From Clostridia bacterium (GTDB lineage: Bacteria > Bacillota_A > Clostridia > Christensenellales > CAG-138): a stretch of 9,591 bases of DNA. Shown here piece after piece: positions 1-6,542 of the stretch. The notes beneath the pieces are model-generated. The model was not told where the DNA came from. It was given only the letters and a program-made list of their open reading frames with translations, and searched no databases. Within the stretch, counting starts at the first letter, position 1, and every line of letters begins with the position of its first letter. Location: positions 1 through 9,591 of the forward strand of contig JAFUDD010000116.1 of the NCBI GenBank assembly GCA_017459315.1, in the 5' to 3' direction. The position numbers and the translations under genes are program-made.

Positions 1-37
1 CGACCGGCGGGCTGCTCCGTCGGTCGAAATTTTTTTA
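1..37 (+). terminator. Intrinsic terminator of an upstream + strand gene
   Basis: Positions 1-10 pair with 17-26 (CGACCGGCGG against CCGTCGGTCG, one G-U pair) around a 6-nt loop. A run of eight T follows at 30-37. On the + strand this is a textbook rho-independent terminator, so it should end a gene lying just before the window. It faces the 3' end of the minus-strand LysR gene, whose stop codon is only 5 nt away. On the minus strand the same hairpin follows an A-tract, and any T-tract would lie outside the window, so bidirectional use cannot be judged. Confidence 0.75.
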
Positions 38-41
38 CCGA

Positions 42-941
42 TTATTTATAGCTTCGCAATGTCTCGTTGTACGCGGTGATGATGCCGTGGAGCATATCGA
101 CCTGCGTGAAATCGTCCATATAGGCAAGGTTGATTTCGCGCATCATCGAGAGGTTTTCCACGGGCAGCACCGCGATCTTTTTCTTTTTCAGCTCGTCGAG
201 ACAGACGCTCTTGGGCAGCACGGACACGCCGAAGTCGCGCCGGATCAGATCCTTGATCGTTGCGATATTGTCGAGCTCCAAGATCACGTTGAAATCGCGG
301 ATGTCCATGTTGTTGCTCTCGAGGTGCGCGGTAAACAGGTTGCGCGTGCCGGAGTTCGGCAGGCGGATGATCATGCGCTCCTTTTTCAGCTCGTTCAGCG
401 TCACCATGCTGCGCTGTGCAAACGGATGGTTCATCGACACCGCAAGCATCAGACAGTCCGTGTCGAGCAGCAGATAGTGGACGGAGGTAGACGGCACGCG
501 CCCCTCGACGATGGCTAAATCTATTTCATAGTTTTTCAGCTTTTTATAAAGATTATTTATCGTGTCCGTCACCATCGTTATAGTGACCTGCCCGTGCTCG
601 GCGCAGTATTTGGCGAGCGCCTCCGCGACCGGGTTGCTTTCGGCGGTGTGCGTGATGCCGATGGTGAGGTGCGTGACGAGCTTTTTGCTGTCGGACAGAT
701 CCTGCCGGAGATTGTTATACAGGCCGAGCAGCTTTTTGGCGCACTTCACAACGGCCTCACCCTCACGCGTAACGACGATTTCGCCCTTTCTGCGGTCGAA
801 AATCCGGATATTCAGCTCCTCCTCGAGCACCTTGATATGGTGACTGACCGCCGGTTGGGTGATCGACAGCTTTTTGGCGGCTTCGGAAAAACTCTTGCTT
901 TCATAGACCTGCAGTAGCGAGTACAGCTTGGGATCGAGCAT
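42..941 (-). CDS. LysR-type transcriptional regulator
   Basis: This is a 299-aa cytoplasmic DNA-binding regulator of the LysR family, at the family's usual length. The N-terminal winged helix-turn-helix covers about residues 4-62, with a typical recognition segment (FSEAAKKLSITQPAVSHHIK, residues 18-37) followed by a linker helix. The rest, about 90-295, is the periplasmic-binding-protein-like effector domain. The ligand cannot be told from sequence. I chose the ATG at 941 over the ATG at 953. The upstream ATG lies inside the GGAGGT Shine-Dalgarno sequence (946-951), which is ideally placed for 941, and residue 1 at 941 gives the standard LysR start. The gene is divergent from an MgtC-family gene across a gap with palindromic sites. 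Autoregulation and control of that neighbour are therefore plausible but inferred. No frameshift is seen. Confidence 0.93.
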   Translation of the reverse strand: MLDPKLYSLLQVYESKSFSEAAKKLSITQPAVSHHIKVLEEELNIRIFDRRKGEIVVTREGEAVVKCAKKLLGLYNNLRQDLSDSKKLVTHLTIGITHTAESNPVAEALAKYCAEHGQVTITMVTDTINNLYKKLKNYEIDLAIVEGRVPSTSVHYLLLDTDCLMLAVSMNHPFAQRSMVTLNELKKERMIIRLPNSGTRNLFTAHLESNNMDIRDFNVILELDNIATIKDLIRRDFGVSVLPKSVCLDELKKKKIAVLPVENLSMMREINLAYMDDFTQVDMLHGIITAYNETLRSYK

Positions 942-945
942 GGTG

Positions 946-951
946 ACCTCC
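946..951 (-). promoter_or_regulatory. Ribosome binding site that decides the lysR start
   Basis: On the minus strand GGAGGT reads from 951 to 946, four bases before the ATG at 941. It overlaps an earlier in-frame ATG (953), which has no Shine-Dalgarno of its own. This supports the shorter LysR protein. Confidence 0.75.
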
Positions 952-979
952 ATTTATAAAAAAGCTTTATGGACTGCTC

Positions 980-997
980 TGTAAAATTGATTTTACA
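980..997. promoter_or_regulatory. 18-bp perfect palindrome, candidate operator
   Basis: TGTAAAATTGATTTTACA has two 8-bp arms that are exact reverse complements around a 2-bp centre. It lies in the divergent lysR/mgtC gap, and its right arm contains the -35 box of the mgtC-side promoter (992-997). A protein bound here would block or alter polymerase binding for that gene and could also act on lysR. The obvious candidate binder is the adjacent LysR-type protein. However, classic LysR boxes (T-N11-A, odd length) do not match an even-length palindrome exactly, so another regulator is possible. Confidence 0.55.
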
Positions 998-1020
998 TAG
1001 TTATCAATATCTATTATAAT
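992..1020 (+). promoter_or_regulatory. Sigma-A type promoter for the MgtC-family gene
   Basis: TTTACA (992-997) and a consensus TATAAT (1015-1020) are separated by exactly 17 nt, about 45 nt before the start codon at 1066. This is one of the best promoter matches in the window and sits in locally AT-rich DNA. The -10 lies in a self-complementary decamer, TATTATAATA (1012-1021), so a TATAAT also reads on the minus strand. The best minus-strand -35 I see (TTGATT, 1043-1038) is at a 19-nt spacing, so the lysR promoter remains unresolved. Confidence 0.7.
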
Positions 1021-1030
1021 ACCATAGTTA
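996..1030. repeat. Direct repeat CATAGTTA flanking the -10 region
   Basis: CATAGTTA occurs at 996-1003 and again at 1023-1030, a 27-bp period. The two copies bracket the -10 element. A second, looser inverted pair, CTAT (1011-1014) and ATAG (1024-1027), has a 9-bp gap, a spacing seen in some LysR binding sites. These could be secondary regulator contacts. The region is AT-rich, so part of this could be chance. Confidence 0.35.
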
Positions 1031-1065
1031 AAACAAAAATCAAGTCATGAAAGGCGGATTTTGGT

Positions 1066-1794
1066 ATGACTTTGGCAGGGTATATGTTCGGACAGTTTTC
1101 GATCGGACAGTACTTGGAGTTTTTTGCACGTATCCTCGTTGCCTGCGTCTGCGGCGCGGCCATCGGCTTTGAGCGCAGCAAGCGTTATAAGGAAGCGGGC
1201 ATCCGCACGCATATCATCGTCTGCTGTGCGGCAGCGCTGATGATGATCGTTTCCAAATACGGCTTTGCCGATCTTACCGACGCGGCGGGCAGGGCGTTCA
1301 ACGGATCGCGCGGGGCGGATCCGGCGCGTATCGCTGCGCAGGTTGTCAGCGGTGTTTCCTTCCTCGGTGCGGGCATCATCTTCCGCAACGGCACCTCGGT
1401 GCGCGGCCTGACGACGGCGGCGGGCATCTGGGCGACGGCGGGCATCGGCCTTGCGATCGGCTCCGGCCTCTATGTCATCGGCACCTTTGCTACGATCGTT
1501 GTGGCGCTGCTGCAGGTCATCATGCACAAATACGCGCTCAGCGCCGATTCCATGACCATCGGCACGATCCATTGCACGGTGCAGAAATCCGACGTGTTCC
1601 GCGCGGCGCTCGTGCAGTATACGACGGCGCAAAAAATGCAGATCGTGGCGAGCAAGATCGCGTTCAACGACGACGGCAGCGCCACCTACGATATCTCGCT
1701 CCGCATGGACAACAGCATCACGATCAACGATCTGCTGACGTTCCTTGAAACCAACGAGGGCATCCGCGATATTCGCTGCGAGCTCGGTAAATAA
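1066..1794 (+). CDS. MgtC/SapB family membrane protein
   Basis: This is a 242-aa predicted integral membrane protein. The N-terminal part (about residues 12-155) has hydrophobic segments and the family signatures: GFERSKRYKEAGIRTHIIV near residue 33, then AAQVVSGVSFLGAGIIFRNG and VRGLTTAAGIWATAGIGLA between about 90 and 130. The C-terminal 75 residues form a soluble domain like the ACT-type tail of longer MgtC proteins. MgtC proteins are linked to growth at low Mg2+ and, in pathogens, to survival in macrophages and modulation of ATP synthase or phosphate uptake. They are not shown to be Mg2+ transporters, and the role here is unknown. AAGGCGG (1051-1057) lies 8 nt before the ATG. The gene is monocistronic, between its own promoter and the terminator at 1816, and divergent from the LysR gene. 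Confidence 0.9.
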   Translation: MTLAGYMFGQFSIGQYLEFFARILVACVCGAAIGFERSKRYKEAGIRTHIIVCCAAALMMIVSKYGFADLTDAAGRAFNGSRGADPARIAAQVVSGVSFLGAGIIFRNGTSVRGLTTAAGIWATAGIGLAIGSGLYVIGTFATIVVALLQVIMHKYALSADSMTIGTIHCTVQKSDVFRAALVQYTTAQKMQIVASKIAFNDDGSATYDISLRMDNSITINDLLTFLETNEGIRDIRCELGK

Positions 1795-1815
1795 TCAAAT
1801 GGTATCCTATTTTGG

Positions 1816-1844
1816 GAAGCCGCCGTTCTGCGCGGCTTCTTTTT
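1816..1844 (+). terminator. Intrinsic terminator after the MgtC-family gene
   Basis: GAAGCCGC (1816-1823) pairs perfectly with GCGGCTTC (1832-1839) over an 8-nt loop, followed by TTTTT (1840-1844). It begins 21 nt after the stop codon at 1794, which separates this gene from the yicC operon. Confidence 0.88.
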
Positions 1845-1962
1845 GCATGTCCCAAAACCGCAAAACGGCGGGAACGGCGCATTGTCCGCTGTGCACGGAC
1901 GGTATATTGCGTAAAAAGGATGTAATACGATCGGTTTTTAGGCGTAAAATCGCCGGAGGCTC

Positions 1963-1990
1963 TTGTTTTTGCGGGCACGGGTGTGATAAA
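1963..1990 (+). promoter_or_regulatory. Candidate promoter of the yicC-remA-gmk-rpoZ operon
   Basis: TTGTTT (1963-1968) and GATAAA (1985-1990) are 16 nt apart, with a TG at 1982-1983 that would make an extended -10. The predicted transcript starts just before the Shine-Dalgarno of yicC. The stretch from 1845 to 1962 holds two small inverted repeats, GTCCG/CGGAC (1884-1900) and GGCG/CGCC (1941-1954), but no gene I can support. A weaker alternative is TTGTCC (1882) with TATATT (1903) at a poor 15-nt spacing. Confidence 0.4.
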
Positions 1991-2019
1991 ATATAAACCT
2001 ATACGGAGGGGCATACCAC

Positions 2020-2895
2020 ATGAAAAGCATGACCGGCTACGGCAAGGGCGTTGCCGCCCGCGACGGACGCGAGCTCGTGATTGAATTGAAAAGCGTCAAC
2101 CATCGCTTTTTGGATATCGGCATCCGCGTGCCGCGTATGCTGGGCTGCACCGAGGACACCATCCGCAAGGTGCTGAATACCCGGCTTTCGCGCGGCCACG
2201 TCGATGTGTTCATCAGCTATCGCAACATGCGGGAGGACGCGAAGTCCGTTCGGATCGACACGCAGCTGCTGACGGCGTATGTCACTGCCGCGCGGCAGGC
2301 GCCCGCGCACCTCGGTCTGGAGGACGATCTGACGCTGGCAAACGTGCTGCGGCTGCCGGATGTGTGCGAGATCGTCGCCGCCGATGAGGATACCGACGCG
2401 CTGATCGCCCTTGCGGACGAAGCTACCAACGCCGCTGTGGACGCGCTCGAAACCATGCGCGAGGCCGAGGGCGAACGCCTAAAGGCCGCGCTGCAGGCCG
2501 GCGTCGATGCGATGGCGGCGTATCGGGAACGGATCCTTATGCGCGCGCCGCTGGTCGTGGAGGACTACCGCAAGAAGCTCACCGAGCGCATCGAGTCCGT
2601 TTTATCGGACACCGAAATCGACCGTGCCCGGCTTGCGACCGAGATCGCGCTGTTTGCGGATCGCGCCTGCATCGACGAGGAGCTGGTGCGGCTGCAAAGC
2701 CACATCACGCAGTTCCGCGCGTATCTGGAGGCAAGCGAGCCCATCGGCCGCAAGATGGACTTTATCATTCAGGAAATGAACCGCGAGTGCAACACGATCG
2801 GCTCGAAGGCGAACGATACGGAGCTGACCAATGCGGTGCTGTTGTGCAAGGCCGAGATCGAGAAGCTGCGCGAGCAGATTCAGAACGTGGAATAG
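2020..2895 (+). CDS. yicC: YicC/YloC family endoribonuclease
   Basis: This 291-aa protein matches the YicC/YloC family along its whole length. The N-terminal domain opens with MKSMTGYGKG and has the signature SVNHRFLDI (about 25-33). The C-terminal DUF1732 region ends with the hallmark EMNRECNTIGSKAND (from residue 252) and a charged helix. Members of the family act as endoribonucleases; in E. coli, YicC is implicated in small-RNA decay. That activity is family knowledge and is not visible here as a catalytic motif. CGGAGGG (2004-2010) sits 9 nt before the ATG. It is the first gene of a tight operon with remA, gmk and rpoZ, the order also found in B. subtilis (yloC-remA-gmk-rpoZ). Reading frame and length look normal. 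Confidence 0.93.
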   Translation: MKSMTGYGKGVAARDGRELVIELKSVNHRFLDIGIRVPRMLGCTEDTIRKVLNTRLSRGHVDVFISYRNMREDAKSVRIDTQLLTAYVTAARQAPAHLGLEDDLTLANVLRLPDVCEIVAADEDTDALIALADEATNAAVDALETMREAEGERLKAALQAGVDAMAAYRERILMRAPLVVEDYRKKLTERIESVLSDTEIDRARLATEIALFADRACIDEELVRLQSHITQFRAYLEASEPIGRKMDFIIQEMNRECNTIGSKANDTELTNAVLLCKAEIEKLREQIQNVE

Positions 2896-2898
2896 CGT

Positions 2899-3177
2899 AT
2901 GAAAAGCAGCGAACAGCTTATCAGCATCGGCTTCGGCAACATTGTGCAGAGCGCGCGGATCGTCGCCATCGTCGGGCCCGATTCCGCCCCGATCAAGCGC
3001 ATCATTCAGGACGCGCGCGAACGGAACCTGCTGATCGACGCAAGCTGCGGACGCAAGACGCGTTCCGTTCTGATTATGGACAGCGAGCATGTGATCCTGT
3101 CCGGCTTACAATCCGAAACCCTCGCGCATCGGCTTTGCGCCGATTATCACGATGAAGAAAAGGCGGAGGAAGTATGA
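2899..3177 (+). CDS. remA: RemA family regulator (DUF370)
   Basis: This 92-aa protein closely resembles B. subtilis RemA (YlzA). The core runs [10 protein letters not shown], then [20 protein letters not shown], then [21 protein letters not shown], which are the conserved blocks of the family. In B. subtilis RemA is a DNA-binding protein that activates biofilm matrix and osmoprotection genes and binds DNA as a higher-order oligomer. Whether the same targets exist here is unknown. The start lies 3 nt after the yicC stop, and only a weak GTGGA-like site precedes it, so translation is probably coupled to yicC. Its stop overlaps the gmk start by 4 nt (ATGA). The acidic C-terminal tail (about 80-92) is the only poorly conserved part. 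Confidence 0.92.
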   Translation: MKSSEQLISIGFGNIVQSARIVAIVGPDSAPIKRIIQDARERNLLIDASCGRKTRSVLIMDSEHVILSGLQSETLAHRLCADYHDEEKAEEV

Positions 3178-3803
3178 AGCAGACGACTGCGGGGCTTTTG
3201 CTGGTCGTATCGGGACCGGCGGGGGTCGGTAAGGGGACCGTAGACGGAGCGCTGATGGAGCGGCACCCGGAGATCAAGATGTCCGTTTCTGCGACGACGC
3301 GCGCGCCGCGTCCGGGAGAAATCGACGGCGTACACTACTTTTTCAAAACGCCGGAGCAGTTTCAGACGATGATCGACAATGACGAGTTTCTCGAATACAT
3401 GCACGTGTTCGGCATGAACTATTACGGTACGCCGCGCGCCTATGTGTTGGAGCAGCTTGCCAGGGGGAACCATGTGATTTTAGAGATCGACGTGCAGGGC
3501 GCGCGCCGCGTGAAGGCTGCGTTCCCGGAAGCGATCCGCATCTTTATCGCGCCGCCGTCGATGGCCGTGTTAAAGGAACGTCTGATCGGCCGCGGCACCG
3601 AAACGCCGGAGCAGATCGCACGGCGCACCGAAACCGCGTATACCGAAATGCGGGCCATGCCCGAATGCGACTATCTTGTGATCAACGACTCTGTCGAACA
3701 GGCCGTGCAGCAGATGGAAGCGATCATTGCCGCCGAGCAATGCTCCGTGCGGCACAATGCCGAAGTAATCGAAACGTTTTTAGGAGGAATCGAACAATGC
3801 TGA
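3174..3803 (+). CDS. gmk: Guanylate kinase
   Basis: This cytoplasmic enzyme phosphorylates GMP to GDP using ATP and is essential for GTP and dGTP supply. The protein has 209 aa, the normal size. The P-loop GPAGVGKGT is at residues 14-22. The GMP-binding segment [17 protein letters not shown] (41-57) carries the conserved R43, R46 and Y55. NYYGTP (82-87) and DVQGA (106-110) complete the guanylate kinase core. In the GMP-domain loop, the usual VFGNYYGT reads VFGMNYYGT, a one-residue insertion that I expect to be tolerated. GGAGG (3165-3169) lies 4 nt before the ATG, inside the remA tail. The ATGA overlap with remA and the 7-nt overlap with rpoZ point to coupled translation. Confidence 0.96.
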   Translation: MKQTTAGLLLVVSGPAGVGKGTVDGALMERHPEIKMSVSATTRAPRPGEIDGVHYFFKTPEQFQTMIDNDEFLEYMHVFGMNYYGTPRAYVLEQLARGNHVILEIDVQGARRVKAAFPEAIRIFIAPPSMAVLKERLIGRGTETPEQIARRTETAYTEMRAMPECDYLVINDSVEQAVQQMEAIIAAEQCSVRHNAEVIETFLGGIEQC

Positions 3804-3994
3804 ATCGTCCCGCTTTGAATGAACTGGTTAAGAAGGCCGGCTGCCGCTATCTTTTGGTTACCGCCGTCGCCACCCGTGCGCGCCAGTTACAGGATCATCC
3901 CGAGAAACTCAACGGTCGCAAGCCCGTCTCCGTTGCCGTGGACGAACTCTATCATGGCGATATTACCGTTACCGCACCCAAAGAGGAGCAATAA
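3797..3994 (+). CDS. rpoZ: DNA-directed RNA polymerase omega subunit
   Basis: This 65-aa protein starts [20 protein letters not shown] and continues with VTAVATRARQL, the omega block that contacts the beta-prime subunit and helps RNA polymerase assemble. A short variable region and the segment KPVSVAVDELYHGDI follow, matching the conserved C-terminal helix of omega. Identification rests on these blocks plus its place after gmk, the standard position in Firmicutes. The ATG at 3797 has a perfect AGGAGG (3782-3787) 9 nt upstream, within gmk, and the coding region overlaps gmk by 7 nt. Longer frames that open further upstream in gmk lack such a site. The gene is followed by an intrinsic terminator at 4018. 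Confidence 0.92.
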   Translation: MLNRPALNELVKKAGCRYLLVTAVATRARQLQDHPEKLNGRKPVSVAVDELYHGDITVTAPKEEQ

Positions 3995-4017
3995 CCGAGC
4001 AGAGAAATTTGATCGGG

Positions 4018-4053
4018 ATGTCCGCTGCGGTAAACGGCGGACATTCTTCTTTT
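4018..4053 (+). terminator. Intrinsic terminator between rpoZ and priA
   Basis: ATGTCCGC (4018-4025) pairs exactly with GCGGACAT (4037-4044). Two more inner pairs (a U-G and a G-C) leave a 7-nt loop. A T-rich tail, TCTTCTTTT, follows at 4045-4053. It lies 23 nt after the rpoZ stop and should end the yicC operon. priA begins about 20 nt beyond it, so priA needs read-through or a promoter that I cannot clearly see. Confidence 0.82.
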
Positions 4054-4075
4054 ATTGACAGGTTCTTTACAAACT

Positions 4076-6316
4076 ATGTACGCCGAAATCGTTGTCGATA
4101 TCAACCACAGCGCGGTGGACCGGTTCTTCACCTACCGTGTCCCCGATGCGCTCCCCGTGCGCGCCGGTCATCATGTGTTCGTTCCATTCGGACAGGGCGA
4201 CCGGCTCAAGGAGGGCTTTGTCGTCGCGCTCAAGGAAACCTGCGACCTCGATCCGTCGGTCGTCAAGGACGTGGTGCGGATCATCGAGCCGTATCCGGTG
4301 ATCCTGGAGGAGCAGATCAGCCTTGCCAAGTGGATGCATTCCGCTTATCGCTGCCTGTTTATCGATGCGCTCGCCTGCATGATTCCCGCACAGCTGCGCG
4401 GCCAGCGCGTGCGTGAAAAGAAGGTCGTCACCGTCTCGGTGGCCGAGGGCATCAATGTCGAGGAGCAGATCGCGCTCCTATCCCGTGCGCCCGTACAGCA
4501 GACGGTTTTGCGGATCGTGAACGACGCGGGCGAGATCCCGAAAAGCGAGGTCGCAAAGCTCCTGCCCGGCGCAGCAAGCGCCATCACGGCGCTGATCAAA
4601 AAAGGCATCCTCACCGAAGGGGATTTGGCGGTGTTCCGTAAGCCGAATACGCCGATCCTGCACGAAAAGCCGCATACGCTGACCGAAAAGCAGCGCGCCG
4701 CAGTCGAAACGATCACCGGCGCCATGCACGATCCCGCGCACAATACCGTGCTGCTGCACGGCGTCACGGGAAGCGGCAAGACCGAGGTGTACCTCTCCGC
4801 GATCCGCGCGTGCATCGACGAGGGCAAGCAGGCAATCGTCCTCGTTCCCGAAATTTCCCTGACGCCGCAGACCGTCGGCCGCTTTGCCGAACGCTTCGGC
4901 GACCGGATCGCCGTGCTGCACAGCAGGCTCTCAAGCGGAGAACGCTTTGACGAATGGCGGCGGATCCGGCTCGGCCTTGCGGATATCGTGATCGGCGCGC
5001 GAAGCGCCGTGTTCGCGCCGGTCGAACGGCTCGGCCTCATCATCATTGACGAGGAGCATGAATCCTCCTATCAGAGTGAAAAAACACCGCGCTATTCCGC
5101 CATCGACATTGCGGACCGGCGGTGCAGGGACGCGGGCGGGGCGCTCGTGCTCGGCAGCGCGACGCCGCAGCTGCTGTCCTACTACCGGGCGCTGTCCGGT
5201 CGGTATACGCTGTGCTCGCTGCCCGACCGTGTCGCGGGCAGACCGCTGCCGACGGTGGAGGTCGTGAACATGCGCGACGAGCTGCTGCTCGGCAACAACA
5301 GCATTTTTTCCGACCGGCTGACCGAGCTGCTGGCCGAAACGATTGCCAAAGGACAGCAGGCCATGCTGTTCATCAACCGCAGAGGGTATTCCACGTTCGT
5401 CGAATGCCGCAACTGCGGATATGTCCTAAAGTGCGACAACTGCGACATTTCGCTGACGTATCACAAGGTCGAGGGTCGCACGCGCTGCCACTACTGCGGG
5501 CTGACAAAGCCTTTGCCGAAGGAGTGCCCGAGCTGCCATAAGCCGTTTTTGAAGCAGTTCGGCATCGGCACCGAGCAGGTCGAGGAAACGCTGCATAAGC
5601 TGTTTCCCGCGGTGCGGAGCCTTCGGATGGACACCGATACGATGCGCACCAAGGACGCCTATAACCGCATCCTGTCCGCGTTTGCGGCGGGGCAGGCGCA
5701 GGTGCTGATCGGCACGCAGATGATCGCCAAGGGACACGATTTCCCGAACGTCACGCTCGTCGGGGTTGTCGCCGCCGATACGACGCTGAACCTGCCGGAC
5801 TATCGCTCGCCGGAGCGCACGTTTCAGCTGCTGACACAGGTAGCGGGCCGCGCCGGGCGCGACGAAACGCCGGGGCGCGTCGTGCTGCAAACCTACGCGC
5901 CGCAGCATCCGATCATCCGGTTTGCGAAGGAGCAGGACTATCCGGGCTTCTTCCAATACGAGATCGCCGAGCGCAAAAAGATGCTCTATCCGCCGTTTTC
6001 GCTGTTCCTCCGCGTCGTGTTTGCGGATCAGCGCGAGGCGACGGTGGCGGAGGCGTGCATCGCCTATACCAAGGCGCTCGAAAAGGAGCTGCGCGCGATG
6101 CTCGGCGAGGCCGGGAAGAACGATATCCTGCTGCTCGTCGCGGCCGAAGCACCGATTGCCAAGATCTCCGGCCTTGTGCGCTACCAGCTGCTGATCAAGC
6201 TGCTCCGCACCAAACGGCTCCCCGCCGCCGTGCGGCTGATCTATGATTTCCAGAACGCGCACAGCGACGTGTGTGCCGACGTGCAGCTGGAGGTCAATCC
6301 GCAGGATATGTATTAG
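4076..6316 (+). CDS. priA: Primosomal protein N' (PriA helicase)
   Basis: PriA is a 3'-5' DNA helicase that recognises stalled forks and D-loops and reloads the replicative helicase. The protein has 746 aa. The N-terminal DNA-binding domain begins MYAEIVVDINHSAVDRFFTY. The helicase core has Walker A GVTGSGKT (229-236), DEEH (325-328), GSATP (360-364), GTQMIAKGHDFP (from 546) and QVAGRAGR (588-595). Eight zinc-binding cysteines are present: 444, 447, 453, 456, 471, 474, 484 and 487. The C-terminal domain ends about residue 746, so the gene is intact. I chose the ATG at 4076 because it aligns with the usual PriA start. A TTG at 4055 would add seven residues, but lies in the terminator tail and has no Shine-Dalgarno. 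The ATG also lacks a good ribosome binding site. coaBC, often found just before priA, is absent. Confidence 0.96.
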   Translation: MYAEIVVDINHSAVDRFFTYRVPDALPVRAGHHVFVPFGQGDRLKEGFVVALKETCDLDPSVVKDVVRIIEPYPVILEEQISLAKWMHSAYRCLFIDALACMIPAQLRGQRVREKKVVTVSVAEGINVEEQIALLSRAPVQQTVLRIVNDAGEIPKSEVAKLLPGAASAITALIKKGILTEGDLAVFRKPNTPILHEKPHTLTEKQRAAVETITGAMHDPAHNTVLLHGVTGSGKTEVYLSAIRACIDEGKQAIVLVPEISLTPQTVGRFAERFGDRIAVLHSRLSSGERFDEWRRIRLGLADIVIGARSAVFAPVERLGLIIIDEEHESSYQSEKTPRYSAIDIADRRCRDAGGALVLGSATPQLLSYYRALSGRYTLCSLPDRVAGRPLPTVEVVNMRDELLLGNNSIFSDRLTELLAETIAKGQQAMLFINRRGYSTFVECRNCGYVLKCDNCDISLTYHKVEGRTRCHYCGLTKPLPKECPSCHKPFLKQFGIGTEQVEETLHKLFPAVRSLRMDTDTMRTKDAYNRILSAFAAGQAQVLIGTQMIAKGHDFPNVTLVGVVAADTTLNLPDYRSPERTFQLLTQVAGRAGRDETPGRVVLQTYAPQHPIIRFAKEQDYPGFFQYEIAERKKMLYPPFSLFLRVVFADQREATVAEACIAYTKALEKELRAMLGEAGKNDILLLVAAEAPIAKISGLVRYQLLIKLLRTKRLPAAVRLIYDFQNAHSDVCADVQLEVNPQDMY

Positions 6317-6405
6317 CGTCGGACGCAATGAAATTCGCCTGCGGCGAATGAAATGGCTTCGCCGTGAAATGCCGCTTTGTGACATGAAATGTTTGCAAGC
6401 AAACA
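6316..6405. repeat. Tandem hairpin array with TGAAAT spacers
   Basis: Directly after the priA stop, TGAAAT occurs four times (6329, 6349, 6365, 6385), spaced 20, 16 and 20 bp. Each copy is flanked by a small palindrome. These are GCGT-CGG-ACGC (6316-6326), ATTCGCC-TGC-GGCGAAT (6333-6349), GGC-TTC-GCC (6355-6363), an imperfect ATGcCGC-TTT-GTGaCAT (6369-6385, one mismatch and one G-U) and TGTTTG-CAAG-CAAACA (6390-6405). Arm sequences differ between units while the spacer is conserved, as in folded intergenic repeats that keep structure rather than sequence. There is no T-tract, so it is not a standard terminator, although it may protect or trim the priA mRNA 3' end. It is too short and irregular for CRISPR. 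Confidence 0.6.
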
Positions 6406-6434
6406 GGAAGGAAGAATCTCCCTACGGAGAAACG

Positions 6435-6542
6435 ATGACATTCTATGACAAGGCCATTGGCCGTTACCTCTTAACCCAAATCCACCACAAGGAGGAACAG
6501 GAGCTATGCGCATTCGTTGAAACCCCTTCCGCATCTGTGTGA
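6435..6542 (+). CDS. Candidate small ORF (35 aa) upstream of the ABC exporter
   Basis: An ATG at 6435 opens 35 codons, beginning MTFYDKAIGRYLLTQIHH and ending at TGA 6540-6542. GGAG (6426-6429) lies 5 nt upstream, within the hairpin TCTCC-CTAC-GGAGA (6417-6430), so the site could be sequestered. The peptide is polar and helix-prone, without a signal peptide. I do not recognise it. Two readings are possible: a leader peptide controlling the exporter, as bmrB does upstream of bmrCD in B. subtilis, or the remnant of a lost regulator gene. Codon third positions are less GC-rich than in the neighbouring genes, which weakens the case for a real gene. A strong AAGGAGG (6489-6495) inside it precedes a separate four-codon frame (ATG 6506, TGA 6518-6520). 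Confidence 0.3.
   Translation: MTFYDKAIGRYLLTQIHHKEEQELCAFVETPSASV

Noticed and set aside
1045..1632. Minus-strand 195-codon frame opposite the MgtC-family gene
   Set aside because: It is antisense, highly Arg/Asp-rich and runs into the mgtC promoter region; the + strand gene explains this DNA.
1745..1996. 83-codon + strand frame through the mgtC-yicC gap
   Set aside because: It starts out of frame inside the MgtC gene, reads through a strong terminator, has no ribosome binding site and shows no recognisable domain.
2602..3090. Minus-strand open frame across yicC and remA
   Set aside because: It is antisense to two well-recognised genes, with shadow-like composition and no ribosome binding site or domain.
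4055..4060. TTGACA as the -35 box of a priA promoter
   Set aside because: A -10 at the right spacing would fall inside the priA coding sequence, and no TATAAT-like hexamer is there.
4009..4416. Cys/Arg-rich + strand frame overlapping the start of priA
   Set aside because: It begins inside the terminator region and is an out-of-frame shadow of priA.
5426..6385. Long minus-strand open frame (319 codons) opposite priA
   Set aside because: It is antisense to an intact priA. The His/Arg/Asp/Gln-rich, low-complexity translation is typical of shadow frames in GC-rich coding DNA.
6316..6405. CRISPR array
   Set aside because: The repeated unit is only 6-7 bp with 10-14 bp palindromic gaps, far below CRISPR repeat and spacer sizes, and no cas genes are present.
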